Shown in pieces: positions 24,348-36,626 of a DNA stretch of 64,000 nucleotides. Source of the DNA: Oxytricha trifallax (Eukaryota; Ciliophora; Spirotrichea; Sporadotrichida; Oxytrichidae); contig ARYC01003719.1 of assembly GCA_000711775.1 (NCBI GenBank), forward strand, positions 1-64,000, read 5' to 3'. Numbering within the stretch: position 1 is the first letter of the stretch; each line of letters starts with the position of its first letter. A program made the translations under genes and the position numbers. The notes beneath the pieces are model-generated. The model was not told where the DNA came from, did no database searches, and worked only from the letters and a program-made list of their open reading frames with translations.

Positions 24348-26640
24348 CTATGAGAAAGGGTGGGGACTCTTTTTCGCAATTGCACACTTATTGATTATAG
24401 TAATTTTATACATTGCCCTGCTTTTGGTCGATACATTTGGCCTAAAGTATTATAATATTTTGAAACAACATTGATGAATAAATGTTCTTGAATTTATTGA
24501 TAGAATTAAAATATAGGCATTATTTACAAACTTAATCATCCACTTATTGAAAAATACAAAGTGACCACTGAGCTATGGCCATGGCAAGAAAATTACAGAG
24601 AATTTTATTATAAATTATTAGTCTTAGAATTTTAATTTTTTTTAAATATAGGCGAATTGAATGTAATAAAAATAGATATAAGTATAAATTATAATGTTAT
24701 TAAAAAAGAATGGAGGAAGTTACTGAGGAAGTCAATTAAATAAATCCTCTTCAATAATCTAGCCTTAATATCAGATATTACATAATTTATTGATAGTTGT
24801 TTGGCGCTGAGAATATTCATCCTTTTTCTATATCATTTAATAAAATGTTTTATATCAAGAGATTCCATAAGATCCACCATTAGTACACTAATTCTTATAA
24901 GTTATTTTCAATAATTTTTATTATAAAAGTATAATAATTTAAATTAATTCTGTTGGAATTTGTGCTGAGTACTGTCATCCATAATTTATTTAATATCTTA
25001 TTATTTATAAAATAATTTTAATTGATCTATTAAGGTAATTTTGAATTAGCTCATTAGATCTGAATTTTTAAGGTACTATGAGAAATAATAATTAGCGTTA
25101 AAAGTTTAAATTATTGATCTTGCTCATTGTTTGCCCTGCATATATATTCATTGTTTAATTATGTTATATTCTCAATGGATTTATAATTATTGTTATAAAT
25201 AAATATTAGAATTATACGGTATGGTTAAAGTATTAGTTTTCATCCAGAGAAACAAATTATAAATTAAAAATATGTTCTTAAATTTATACACAGTGATCTT
25301 CAGCACTTCATGGTACTTTTTAATAAAATTATTTCTTATTTATAAGCTTGTAATAAATTTCTAATCTATTTATCAAAAACACTATTGCTCCAGATAATCT
25401 TTAACATAAATATAATTGCGAATATACATATTTATGTTATGGGGAGCCTTCAGAGTTGTAAAAATAATCATAATTTAGATATAAAATTACAATTAATTTA
25501 ATTCTTTATATCATAAAATTGGTAGAATATTGATGAAATACAATGAAAAAAATAATACAGGAGTAAATCAACTTCATTTATAATTAATTGGTTAAGAATT
25601 AATGTTTTATCAAAATAATGTTTTCACTATTATAACTTCTGTTCTAAATAAGTATTATCGTTAATATTATTAACTCTTTGGTCTCCAGTTTAATAAAAAA
25701 TATTAAGAAAATTATCCATGAATTTGAATTAGCTCATTTTTATATAAAAAATCCAATCATAATAATGGTACTTTATAGTCAATGGGTTCTTCTTGATTAT
25801 ATACAAACTTAAAAAATAAAGTAAGAAAAAGTATAAATTTTCTCATAGTATTATATATAATACCAGTCCTGTTGTTTGCTCAGAGATAAACTTATTAATT
25901 AAATAAAATAAAAATGTTTTATAAATAATAAGCAAAGTCTAGTTGTTTGGATTCAAAATTAAAATCAGAAATATAAGGGTATTTTTTCTATTGATTCACT
26001 TCCTGACTCAAAAACACTATAATTATATATAGATAATCTTTTGCTCATTAATGGAAGACCTCGCATTTACATTCACTCATAGGATCTTCCACACACCTTT
26101 CTTCTACAAGAGATTTTTAAAAATCATTTTGGATTTATTTTCAAATACATTTACCAAAGTGTTAAGAAAATGATTATATGAATAGATATATTTGTGAGAT
26201 ATATTCAGATACTGTCATCCAGTGGAATTTGTTTTTGGTAACGCGATACCTTTCACTATTCCATGTTTGCTACTAAACCTTATAATTTATTAATAAATTT
26301 TTAAATGTTAATATTTATCTCATAGTTTAGGAGGGAAGATGCACGCTTATACAAATATGTTATGGGATAGATTATTGTAAATTAAGAGTTGCAAATACGG
26401 TATATGGGCATTCATAAATATAAAAAATAAATGCTTATAATCATCTTATATTGATATAAAATTTCAATTATTTCTATTAATTTTATTTTTATCATTCAGG
26501 ATATGACTTCCCATTTATTTTCTCAGAGCTCTTGCCATTTAATTCAACGACGTCCTACCATGATTACCATCATAGCGCAAATGTTGGAAATTACTCAGGA
26601 ATGTTTACCTTCTGGGACACCATTTAAATTTAACTATATC
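24348..26640 (+). CDS. Scrambled gene A: fatty-acid hydroxylase / sterol-desaturase-like enzyme
   Basis: A membrane di-iron oxidase of the fatty-acid hydroxylase superfamily (C4-sterol-methyl-oxidase/sterol-desaturase type), normally an ER enzyme. The His clusters are all present but out of order in the DNA: HRIFH at about 26070, HKIHH at about 24870, and HDYHH near the 3' end at about 26560. GYDFPF, a family motif before the last cluster, is at 26500. About 24 segments can be ordered by shared pointers of 5-16 bp. Reassembled, the protein starts at ATG 25718, has four or more membrane helices (for example LFFAIAHLLILLI), then LNHPLIEKYKV, ELWPWQENYREWRKLL, the His clusters and FTFWDTI, about 300 residues. 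The stop is uncertain: after the last motif the frame stays open into AT-rich DNA. One link, between the segments ending near 25880 and 25950, was not resolved. Confidence 0.88.
24348..26640 (+). other. Segment order (MDS map) of scrambled gene A
   Basis: Order in the mature gene, as window positions, pointer in brackets. 25718-25738 [TTTGAATTAGCTCATT]; 25040-25085 [CTATGAGAAA]; 24348-24395 [TTATTGAT]; 25111-25139 [TTGCCCTGC]; 24413-24452 [TAAAGTATTA]; 25226-25255 [GAAACAA]; 24462-24489 [ATGTTCTT]; 25272-25319 [ATGGTACTTT]; 25765-25812 [TACAAACTTAA]; 24525-24603 [AGAAT]; 24707-24770 [TAATA]; from 25858, joint unresolved, to 25950 [TAGTTGTTTGG]; 24794-24831 [TTTTTCTAT]; 25983-26020 [TCAAAAACACTAT]; 25373-25402 [GATAATCTTT]; 26032-26115 [CAAGAGATT]; 24856-24895 [TAATTCT]; 24945-24981 [TACTGTCATCCA]; 26210-26366 with an unresolved internal joint [TATGTTATGGG]; 25433-25458 [AGAGTTG]; 26385-26414 [CATTCA]; 26493 to end. 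Each joint was checked for reading frame by eye. Confidence 0.82.
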
Positions 26641-26699
26641 ATAAGAATAAAATATAATTTTTGAATGGAATAAAGATTTTTATAAGTATTAAAGTTAGA

Positions 26700-28925
26700 A
26701 GGAAAATAGTGACATTAAAAATATAAAATTCACTGATCCAAATATATTTTTATATTGAATATTGATAACTAATTACAAATTTATGTATAAGATCCTGCAA
26801 TTAGCTCATCGGCTTACTAATCAACATAGTCAAACTTAAAATATATTATATTTGGACGTTTTAAATAGAAACTATTTTTATTTTCATTTGTAAACTCATC
26901 CGATAGTGAGAAAGAGAATTCCAAAATTCAAAAATATAATAATTTTTAATTATTTAACTTTAATTAATTGGAGTAATTATAGAGTTTTTATTAATTATAA
27001 AATTCAAAAGAAAGAAAAGGACAGCTTAAAAAAGAACATAAAAAATGAAAAAATTTCGAAAAAATTCAAAATTTAATGAATCTAAATATTAATAAAAACA
27101 AAGTCTTTTTTTAAGATATTAAGAATGTTCAAATTCAAATATATAATTGATAGTTTCAAGAGATTTTATTATTTAGTATATTACAAGAAATAAATGATTT
27201 ATTATAAATATTAAATAGAAATGCATCGATATTGGGATTCAAATAGCATTAGAAAAATCTGGCATTTTATTTCATATTTAAATATATTATTTTGAAACAA
27301 TATTATACCAGATATATTCATATTTTAATTTCATTGATTTCAAATTGAATCAAATTATGACTCATCTATAAATTTTATTATTTTATTCTGCCAAATATTC
27401 TTGTTAAATAAAAATTTTTTATTTGTTTTGATGAGCAAAAATTCTTAAAATTCTGCTTAATATATAAAATTGACTATAACCAATCTAATTAATTTAAATT
27501 TTATAAAAATTTACTCATCATTTAATGTGATATTTCTTTTTTAAAAATTAACTATATTAATCTTTATGAATAAAATGAGAGCGGTAAAACTTAAAAATAG
27601 ATATATTTTACTCATAGGAAATATAAGTCATTTAAGATTTAGGTTAGAAAAAGACAAACGTAAATAACTGCTCCAAATCATCATGATTTTTTTTATATTA
27701 AGGATTTACTACTTACATTTGAGAAAATTTCTAGAATTTTAAGTTTTTGTCTAATCATAAAATAATATTATATAGCAATTAATATACAACAATTTATTAT
27801 TCTTAATTTTAATTAAAATATTATTGATCATAAATTATAAATTTGTTTATATTAAACATTTTTTCATCTATTATTATCATAAAAGTCTGAAGCAATAAAT
27901 GCTATAAAACATGTATCTTATCTTTTTAAATAATTAATTTTTTCATTGTTTTTAAGCATTTTTATAAATTGGTAAAAATTTTTTTAAAAAAACTAGGGTA
28001 AGAAAGAGATTAATTCATATGAAAATTGAATAATTGATAGAAATTCAAACTTATTTGTATTCTTATGAATAATAAACTTAGAAGTATAAATTTTATTTTA
28101 TACCTTTAAATAATTAAGTATTTAATTAAGAAATGAATAATTTATGAGGATTTCTAAAAAAAGACTATTTTTTGTAAATAATTTAATTATGATTTTTCAA
28201 ATTTATTTAAATACAGTTAAAATATTACAGTCAATAATGTTTTATAAATTTGGAATTATTTACTTTGAATTGTAATCTGATTATTTATAATATTTTTGAG
28301 ATTTATATAACTTTTTACTTTTATTTTATCTTTTTAATGTTCAAATTAAATATTATTTCAATTTATTTATCATAAGTAGCTGGAGCAGGTGAATTATAAG
28401 GGACATTTGAATAAATATATAAAAGACAGTTGGACATAGCTTTTGATAATTGAAATTATTCATTTATATAGATAGTGGAATATAAAAGAGAGGTGGCTGT
28501 TATATGAAATTCTTTAATTAAAATTATTTCTATTTATTTGCTAGAGTTACAAGAATCATTAGTGTTGATCTATCAATCAAAATAGTTATTTATTAATAGA
28601 ATTAAAATGAATTAATAATGGAATTCTTAATTGAAAAATATAATCTCTTAATTGACTCAATAGGTTTGATAAAAAAATCATTAGATATACTAAATTAAAA
28701 AAAAATTAATTTATTTATTAAAAAAGATAGAATAATATTGATTATATGTCATGTCAACTATCTATTTTAAGTAAATTGAATTTGACTGTTTTTTTTAAAT
28801 AAAAATTAAAATTAATAATATTTAATTCATTTAACTAAACTAATATAATATTTGGAAGTTTTAACTTTTTGAATAAATTTTGATTGTAATATTAAACCGT
28901 AAAAATTAAAATTACTTTTTATTTA
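26700..28925. other. AT-rich region without visible genes
   Basis: More than 2 kb of very AT-rich sequence between the first scrambled gene and the minus-strand gene of unknown function. I see no coding island, RNA gene or long repeat. Confidence 0.5.
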
Positions 28926-28929
28926 GATA

Positions 28930-30800
28930 ATTTTATATTATGTGCATTGCATGGTAGATTAGGGAATATTTGTCTGAAGCTTGTCTGAATTGAATCTTTA
29001 AGCCTAACTTCCGATGAAATCGCTGAAAATCAATCTACTAAATTGCACATCCTAAGTCTTTAGCTTCATGCTCACAGCTCCACTTTCATTCACATATAAA
29101 AGCAGCTAAGTAATTAAATTAAACTTATTTAATTCAAGGTCATTTATTAATCTTAAGAATTTATTGTAATGTTTAAGAGGGAAATATTTAAAAAAATAGA
29201 AAAAATTAAATTTAAATTTTATTAATTAATTTAAAAATAAGTGGGTGTCCCTCCATGAGATGAGCAGAATATTTCTATCGAGTGAATTTTTATTTTTTGG
29301 TATTGACTTATTTAATAATTTCATTTTTAATTATTAATTTTATGAGGTTTCATTTATTAATTTTGTTTAATAATTACTTCTCCTTGTAGTCTACTGAGAG
29401 AGATGCTACTAATTTAAATAAATAACTATTTTTTTATTTTAAGGAGTATTTTGATATTGTTTATTTAGCTAATTTGAATTATTTAATTATTTTTGTAATT
29501 ATTATGCTCGTGTAATTTAGAAGTGATTCTTTCAAATGCAGTGATGGCTGTTGAAGTATGGTTGCATAAAATTTAAATTTTTTACCACTCTGATATTTAA
29601 TTTATTCAGCTAACAATAATAAATGTAACAATAAACTGTTTGAATTTTTAAATTATTGTATATGAAAATAAATATTGGTGGCAACGGAGCAGCTGATTCA
29701 ATGATTGAAAGTTTTGGAATGAGTGCAAAGTCTAAAGAACTTAAAAATTTAATTTTATTATTTATACAACAGTATCCTCCTATCTCCACTAAAAGTCCAC
29801 CAAAAACATTTGGGTTAAAATAATTCTGATATATTTTCCAAATTTTATTTAGAATTAAAAAATAATAAAATCTTTGCTAAATAGTTATGTCCAAATAAAA
29901 AATAACACTTAAATTTTAAGTTTTAACTTTACAGTTGAGCATGCCAAAAATGCAAGATAAATCATACCTCCAAATAATGATTCATACTTGATCTTTAGCT
30001 TTATGAGGTGAAATGGTTCAAATCAGAAGCCAAGTCACATAGTAGTCTCTCATTCAAAAACAAATAATTACAAAGTATTAATTCAATTAGATTTTATATT
30101 ATTATTATAAATAATGAATTTCTCTTCAATCTTAGGTCTTGTGCTTTATTATTTGTAAATAAAATATTAAATTTGAAACTTACATATCCTATCTTATTGT
30201 TATTTTAAATGAGATTTTTGTTGGCTTCATTTGAATTTACTTTTGGCTCTTAATAAACTACTTTGTAGAACTAATCTATGTTAAAATTATTAAAATTCTG
30301 ACAAAACAGAAATTCTATATTTAAAATATAAAAAAATTATTTAATTAATAATCAATCTAATATTAAAATCTTAATAAATTATTTTAAAAAAATCAATGAT
30401 CTTGCTTGATTTTTGTCAAGCTTTCTTCTCTTAGGTTGAGGTTCTTATATAATTCTGAAGTCGTTTTCTAATAAGAGAGAATCATCTTCATCCTCTGGTA
30501 TAGTATAAACTGTGTAATGTTTAGATTCAGACGATGGTTTTACTGGAGCACTGATATAAAATTAATTTTTACTTGAATAGAGCTAAAACCATTATGTATT
30601 GAATTATTGTGCTTATTTAGATTTGATACCCTGCCGAATCCTTTCCAACACTAATAGCAGTTTACTTCTTTGAATATGTGAACTTGAATTACTAATAAAT
30701 TATATCATATATTGTCCGATATTTAAAAATTAGTCAAAACTTTGAGGTGGTTCCCAGCATTTTATATTCTCGATGATTTTTGCATACAAATCTAACAATA
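28930..30800 (-). CDS. Interrupted gene of unknown function with acidic and basic C-terminal stretch
   Basis: At least eight GC-richer islands read as protein on the minus strand. 30790-30735 has ENIKCWEPPQSFD; 30690-30630 has TAISVGKDSAGYQI; 30545-30380 has KHYTVYTIPEDEDDSLLLEN, followed by EPQPKRRKLDKNQARSL, an acidic patch then a possible nuclear-localisation cluster (KRRK). 30050-29960 has LLCDLASDLNHF; 29830-29680 has NPNVFGGLLVEIGGYC and DFALIPKLSIIESAAPLPP; 29575-29525 has NHTSTAITAFERIT; 29290-29245 has IEIFCSSHGG; 29110-28940 has LYVNESGAVSMKLKTQDVQF and FSRLIFSDFIGS. I do not recognise the family. If the KRRK piece is the true C-terminus, the order is scrambled, because it lies upstream of most other pieces. 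The pieces may instead belong to two genes. Confidence 0.45.
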
Positions 30801-31750
30801 GAATTATTTCTAATGTTATTTGATTATAAGATTTTATGCTTCTGTAAATAGATCTTTTATCTCATCTTTCTTTTACTCTGTAAATTTTAAATTCGTAATT
30901 CTTGATTAATAACTTTTTAAAAAATTATATTTGATATTGTTGTTAATATTGAAATATATGCTTTTTTAGTTGTTGATAAATGTATTTTTTAAATTGTGAT
31001 TACTTTTTTGACTATATAACATTATTAGTCATTAATTTAAATTTATATCTGACTTCAGTATTACATATTGTCGATCAGGTAATTTGACAATATTATTTCA
31101 TTTTTATAATTATATTTGTTAAGAAGAGTTATTTATATAGATTTTAATGTTATAATTTAAATATTTAAATTTAATATATATTTAAGATATCTATTTGTAT
31201 TACATGATAGAATTCTTTATATAAAATTGTTTATTATAAATGCTAAGTATATAGATAGATAAGGTTTATTTTTTATTTTATTTAAGAATATTGGCTTATA
31301 TAAAAACAACAATCCCTTTAGACTGTAAATTAATAAATTTTAGCATGAAAATTTTTTTTATATATTTATGCAGTGTAAATTGGAGCACAATAGTATCATC
31401 GGCCCCTAGAACTCTGAAACCTGATTACAAAAATGAAGAAATTCAAAAAAAAATTATTTACAATTAATAAATTTAAAATTTACACAAAACTAATTAATTA
31501 CACTTATTCTATTTTAATTGAAAAGAACTTCTTTTTTATTTATTTTAAAGTAAAATATAGAAAAAATAACAAAATTTGAATGAAAGTTACAGAAATATTT
31601 AAAAGCGTTTAAAATGTTTATTTTTCTATTTCTATTTTTTTTAATTAATTAAAATAAAATGCTTAATTCAATATTTAATTTAAATATTTATTCAATACTT
31701 TTATAGATGGTAGAATCTTTAATAAATAAAAAATTATATAATAACTTTTA
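30801..31750. other. AT-rich spacer
   Basis: AT-rich DNA before the second hydroxylase copy. No feature supported. Confidence 0.5.
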
Positions 31751-31755
31751 TGTAA

Positions 31756-34414
31756 TATGAGAAGGGGTGGGGACTCTTTTTCGCAGTTTTACACTTATTG
31801 ATTATAATAGTAAATATATTTTACCCTGCTTTTGGTAGATACGTTTGGCCAAAAGTATTATATAATTATATGAAACAACATTGATGAGTAAATGTTCTTG
31901 AATTTATTAAATATTAAATACAAACTTAACCATCCACTTATTGAAAAATACAAAGTGACTACCGAGCTATGGCCATGGCAAGAAAATTACAGAGAATTTA
32001 TAAAAATTATTTATTATTATTTACTTAGAATGGAGGAAGCTATTGAGGAAATCAATAAAACAAATCCTCTTCAATAATCTAGTTTTAATACCATATAAAT
32101 ATTTCATTTCACAATCTAAAAAACTTAGTTGTTTGGATTTAAGACAATTCATTCTTTTTCTATAATATTGACAAGTTAATAAAATCACAAGAGATTTCAT
32201 AAAATACATCATTAGTACACTAAATCTAATATGATTAATAAGTAATTTTAATTTTTTTATTAATTTAAAATAATTATTTAAAATCTGTTGGGATATGTGC
32301 TGAATACTGTCATCAAAATTAATTACAATTTAATCAATTATTAATATATTTATATTAAATTGTTTTAGTATTTTGAGATAGCTCATTAGATCTGAGTTTT
32401 TAAGATACTATGAGAAATTATAAAGTTAGTGAGCTATTTTTGAATTATTGATTTTGTTGATTGGCTGCCCTGCTTTTTATCCATTATTTTGATAATTAAT
32501 GTATCATTATGAAAAGGCGAAGTAATCTAAATCATTTGAATAATCTTATAAATTTTTTCCATCCATCATCACTTAGTAATAAAGTATTAGATTTCATATA
32601 GAGAAACAAAAATTAAAAATTAGAAGGATTTTAAATTTATACACAGTAATCTTTAGCACTTCATGGTACTTTATTCTGAAATTATTGTACCTAAAGTTTA
32701 TTTTGTTTGGAGTTAATTTATATTTTAAATAATGAATAATTACAATTTGCTGAGGTTAGTTTTGCTTTACATTTGAAATATAGTTAATATTGAAAAACAT
32801 TTCGATATTAGCTTAAATTTATTATTGAAGGTGCTTTTTTATCTCATAGTACAAGGGAATTTAAGCGAGCCCAATGTTAGTATATAAAATAAACAATCTG
32901 CTTAGAATTATAGTCGATTACACACACTTGACTTTATGAGGAGGTAAATAAGAACTGCCAATTTTAAAGTAAGCTACTTTAAATTCTCTCTTTAAAGAAC
33001 CATTTTTTTCATCTAGAGGTAAAAAGTTTATCTCCACTAAATTAATTATTTTTTTGTAAGTTTGTAAAATAATCCCCAAACTAAATATACTTGGAGTATA
33101 AATAACTTGAAATAGACCTAATAATTATCATTTAAAAACATTAATTCTCTAGATAATCTTTTAAGTAAAATAAAATTGTTTACATTTATGTTATGGGGTG
33201 CCTTCAGAGTTGCAAATAATAATTATTAATTATAATTTTTATAAAGAATATAGGAATTATTAAAACTATAAAAAATGGTAGTTTAAACATTAAATATAAA
33301 GTAATTAAATTTTTATATCCAAATATATTAGCTGATTCTTAAAATATTGAAAATTTAATCTCATTCTATTAGAGTTAAAACAAATATAATGTTAATGCTA
33401 CAATGCTTAATAAAATAAATTACATAAAATAATAGAATCTATTCATGAATATGAGATAGCTCATTTATAAATTTTAATTTGTATTTTTTTAGAATTTTAA
33501 TTAATTACTTTTTAAATAATGGTACTTTATTGTCAATGGATTCTTCTTGATAATATACAAACTTATAAATCATGATATCATTTTTTATATTAAAACAATC
33601 CATCTATATAATACCAGTTCTATTGTTTATTCAGACCTAAACTAATATAATATATTTGAATTTTTTATTTATGCTCATTTTAAAAGTTTAGTTGTTTGAA
33701 TAATTTTTTAATAGAAATATAAGTCATTTTTTTCTATTGATGATCTGCCAGACACAAAAACATTAAAAAAATAAAAGTAATAATCTTTTGCTCTTTATTA
33801 GAGGACTTCGCATTTACAATAATTCATAGGATTTTCCACACACCATTCTTCTACAAGAGATTTAATATATAATAGAAATTATAAAAAGAATATTTGCTAC
33901 TTCCTTTTTGAGATATTTATAAATACTGTCATCCAGTTGAATTTATTTTTGGAAACTCGATACCTTTCACACTTCCATGTTTATTGCTAAACTCTCAAAT
34001 ATTAAATAAAATAATATTGTATAAATTATATAAATATTCCTATTAAATTTATAATCACAGTTTAGGATCTAAGATGCATGCTTATACTTATATGTTATGG
34101 GTCAATATTATTAATGATTTACAGTTGCAAATACTGTTGTGGGTCATTATTAACTTAATATTGTATAAAATTTATTTTTTATTTATTATACTGACATTAT
34201 TATATTTAAATATCATTCAGGATATGACTTCCCATTTATTTTCTCAGAGCTCTTGCCATTTAATTCGACTACTTCATATCATGATTTCCATCATAGCGCA
34301 AATGTCGGAAATTATTCAGGAGCGTTTACCTTCTGGGATACCATTTTAAAATAAAGTTTATATTTAATTTTCAATCATGTATAAATTCAAAATAAATTAT
34401 AATTTCATTTTTGA
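31756..34414 (+). CDS. Scrambled gene B: paralogous fatty-acid hydroxylase / sterol-desaturase-like enzyme
   Basis: A second copy of the gene at 24348-26640, same strand, 7.4 kb downstream, with the same scrambled order of segments. The start is ATG 33445 (third quarter of the locus); the His clusters are at about 33830 (HRIFH), 32190 (HKIHH) and 34280 (HDFHH-like; reads YHDFHHSAN). Pointers are at the same places but with shifted length or edges: TGAGATAGCTCATT (32374, 33452), TTATTGATT (31795, 32445), CCCTGCTTTT (31824, 32468), ATGGTACTTTATT, TACAAACTTA, AATACTGTCATC, ACAAGAGATTT, AGTTGCAAATA. Protein differences are mostly conservative (for example HLLILLIGCPAFGRYVW against HLLILLIVCPAFGRYIW). 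The joint unresolved in copy A (PVLLF to QLFG) is in frame without excision here. Intervening DNA has diverged strongly. Frame after WDTI ends at TGA 34412-34414. Confidence 0.87.
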
Positions 34415-34540
34415 TTGGAATAAAGATTTTTTTAAGAGTCAGATTGAAAAAGAAAAGAATGAAATTTATAATTAAAAACTCTCAGATACATTAAATTAAT
34501 TTAAATTAAAAATTATTGAATTAGCAAATTAATATATATA

Positions 34541-34788
34541 AAACCCCAAGAGTATTTTTTTGAATTAAGTTGAATTTGAATTTTAAATAAATACTATATT
34601 TTTATAATTATAAATAGTTGGTTGCTTTATGTAAAATTATAGTAGTACCAATATATATATATATATATATATAGGGCCTTAATCAAAAATCAAAAAGCAA
34701 CCAACTTTTAATAGGCAAGACTGATTAAATTTTATTCTCATATATTTACCCTTAATTATTATTATCAATATCGCTGCCACATTTAAAG
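34541..34788 (+). repeat. Left terminal region of the transposon
   Basis: Terminal AAACCCC motif, then AT-rich DNA shared with 2802-3044 (inverted) and with 45105-45226 (inverted). It includes an AT dinucleotide run (about 34652-34672). Its conservation across three copies suggests a transposase-binding or promoter role. Confidence 0.75.
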
Positions 34789-35280
34789 ATGCTGAGCCCT
34801 GAGAATCAATTATCTCACAGGATCATATCTTTCCTCTCGTCCTCATCGGTGGAGCTCGACCCCCACCTGCTGCCGCCCACCCTCCGCGCCTAACTCGAGC
34901 TCTCATATATTCCTGACGAAGCCATCTTCAGGACGCGACTCAGGTGCCTACTGGACAACCTATCCTTTGTCCTCAGATCATACAAGGAGATTGACGACAT
35001 GGCCCAAACCATCTTTGGCAGAAATGTAACCACTCACTACCAGGAGATGGTAGGTCACAGTATTCAGCTCCACCTATCAGTCCACAAGCTGGACTTTCAC
35101 GACGACATAGCCTACATGAAGGAGATGGAGGGAGACTTGACTAGAGAGGCAACCCTGAGAGTAACGATGGGAAGACACAACGATGGAGACGCGCCCAAGG
35201 TCAGAGGTGGGGGCCCTCCCTAATAGATACTGGACAAAACCCCAACCGCCATTGAGGATTTCACGATGGACCAGACATGA
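34789..35280 (+). CDS. Transposon ORF1, 163 residues, unknown function
   Basis: ATG at 34789, TGA at 35278-35280. The frame includes TAA and TAG codons read as Gln. Sequence features: a Ser-run and hydrophobic N-terminus (IISFLSSSSVELDPHLLPP), mixed-charge helices in the middle (FGRNVTTHYQEMVGHS), and a Gly/Pro turn (KVRGGGPP) near the C-terminus. No domain recognised; soluble. The stop overlaps the ORF2 start as ATGA. It is also present, with a premature TGA, in the deleted copy at 2367-2801. In TBE-type elements a small 22-kDa protein of unknown role accompanies the transposase; this could be its counterpart, but that is inference from size only. Confidence 0.85.
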
Positions 35281-36626
35281 GGCCTTCAAACATTGAAGAT
35301 CAGGAGCGGACGCCCTCAGAGGGAAAAGGCCAAGAATGTGCAGTTTCTTAGTCTAATACTTCATCAGTGGGCTGCCTGTCTCCAGACTTGCATAGATAAC
35401 TTAACGAATTACTAGAGAAAATAAAACAACCTAAGAAATAACTAATTAATCCCTAACGGTCACTCAACTAATAACCTAGGGACCAACAGATCTTTAAAAA
35501 ACCAAGCAAAAGGCCAACTGATAAAGACCTCCAGGAGATGTTCATTAGAGCGTCTCTCGACTAACGACACCTCTCTGAATACAACCAGACAACAATGTAA
35601 TTGCTCAGAGAGGCCGAGCTGAGTGAGCAAGCCTCCCAAAGAGAGCAGGTGAACCTGATAATGCTTGCGCTAGACGCTATCAAAAGGTCGAGGGAGTCTA
35701 GACTTAAGGAGGCATCTGATGAGTACAGCTGCTGCCAGCACAAATTCCTGAGAACACGACTGTTCCAGAAGACGAGGTTTCGCAAGCATTCGAGATACTG
35801 CCTGCTCTCGCCAGAAGTTAACGGCTATATCTCAACCGCCATTGAAAAACTTCGACCCCTAATGAAAAGGCTCTTCAACTCAAGTGAAGATGCAATGTCC
35901 CAACAGTTCTCAAGGCTATTTAAAGAGACCCTTCAGACTAATACCTTCTCCAAGCGCACCCTCAGGATGGTGCACGCGGGCAGGGAGTACTAAAGAACCC
36001 ATCGCATGCAGGAGAGCCAGAGCAGTCGCTGGTGGAAAGGGAGGATGACTAACTACCAATAGTTCTACAAAACCGTGGGGTCCTTAGAGGAGCCCCCTAT
36101 GGAAAGCCAGCTTCCTACAGGCATGTAGATGGAAGACGAAGATTGTTTGTAAAATGGGTAAGCTGTAGTCTCTCTACAGTAAGAGAACCCTATCTGTAAC
36201 TTCGTAAAGACAAGCCTTGCTTCTAAGCCCTAATATGCTGTACAAGAGAGCAGAGGCATACAACCTGTGAATGGGCAGAATCCAAGTCAGCCTATAAGGG
36301 TCACCAAGGGCAACATGATATATTCGAAGTATGTTGCTGGCAATCTCATCGCTACCAGTAACCTTCGTACTAGGATGACCTCAGTGGTGAAGGCGCTCAA
36401 AGGCTACAAGCTAAGGGATGGTGGGGAAGACCTTTGGAAGGAGGTGCTCATCAAGCTGTTTGTAGAGGTGATCGCGGAGTGGCGATCAGTCTTGAAGTCC
36501 AAAAAGAATGACGTGAATCATTTCCTGATTCAGTAAGAACGCCTGCCGGATGAGTGGGAGAAGCTGGACTTCGAAGACCTGCTTGACTCAGAGTCCAAGA
36601 AGCTGATACTAGGAAGGAGAGAATGA
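35277..36626 (+). CDS. Transposon ORF2, 449 residues, unknown function
   Basis: ATG at 35277 overlaps the ORF1 stop (ATGA); the TGA at 36624-36626 overlaps the ORF3 start the same way. Many TAA/TAG codons occur at Gln-compatible places. The N-terminal ~100 residues are acidic/polar and repeat-poor, followed by helical, charged sequence (AELSEQASQREQVNLIMLAL), a Cys pair (EYSCCQHK), Arg/Lys-rich segments (RTRLFQKTRFRKHSRY) and a C-terminal part with an amphipathic run (LWKEVLIKLFVEVIAEWRS). The basic segments would suit nucleic-acid binding. No catalytic motif found and no family recognised. Confidence 0.8.
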
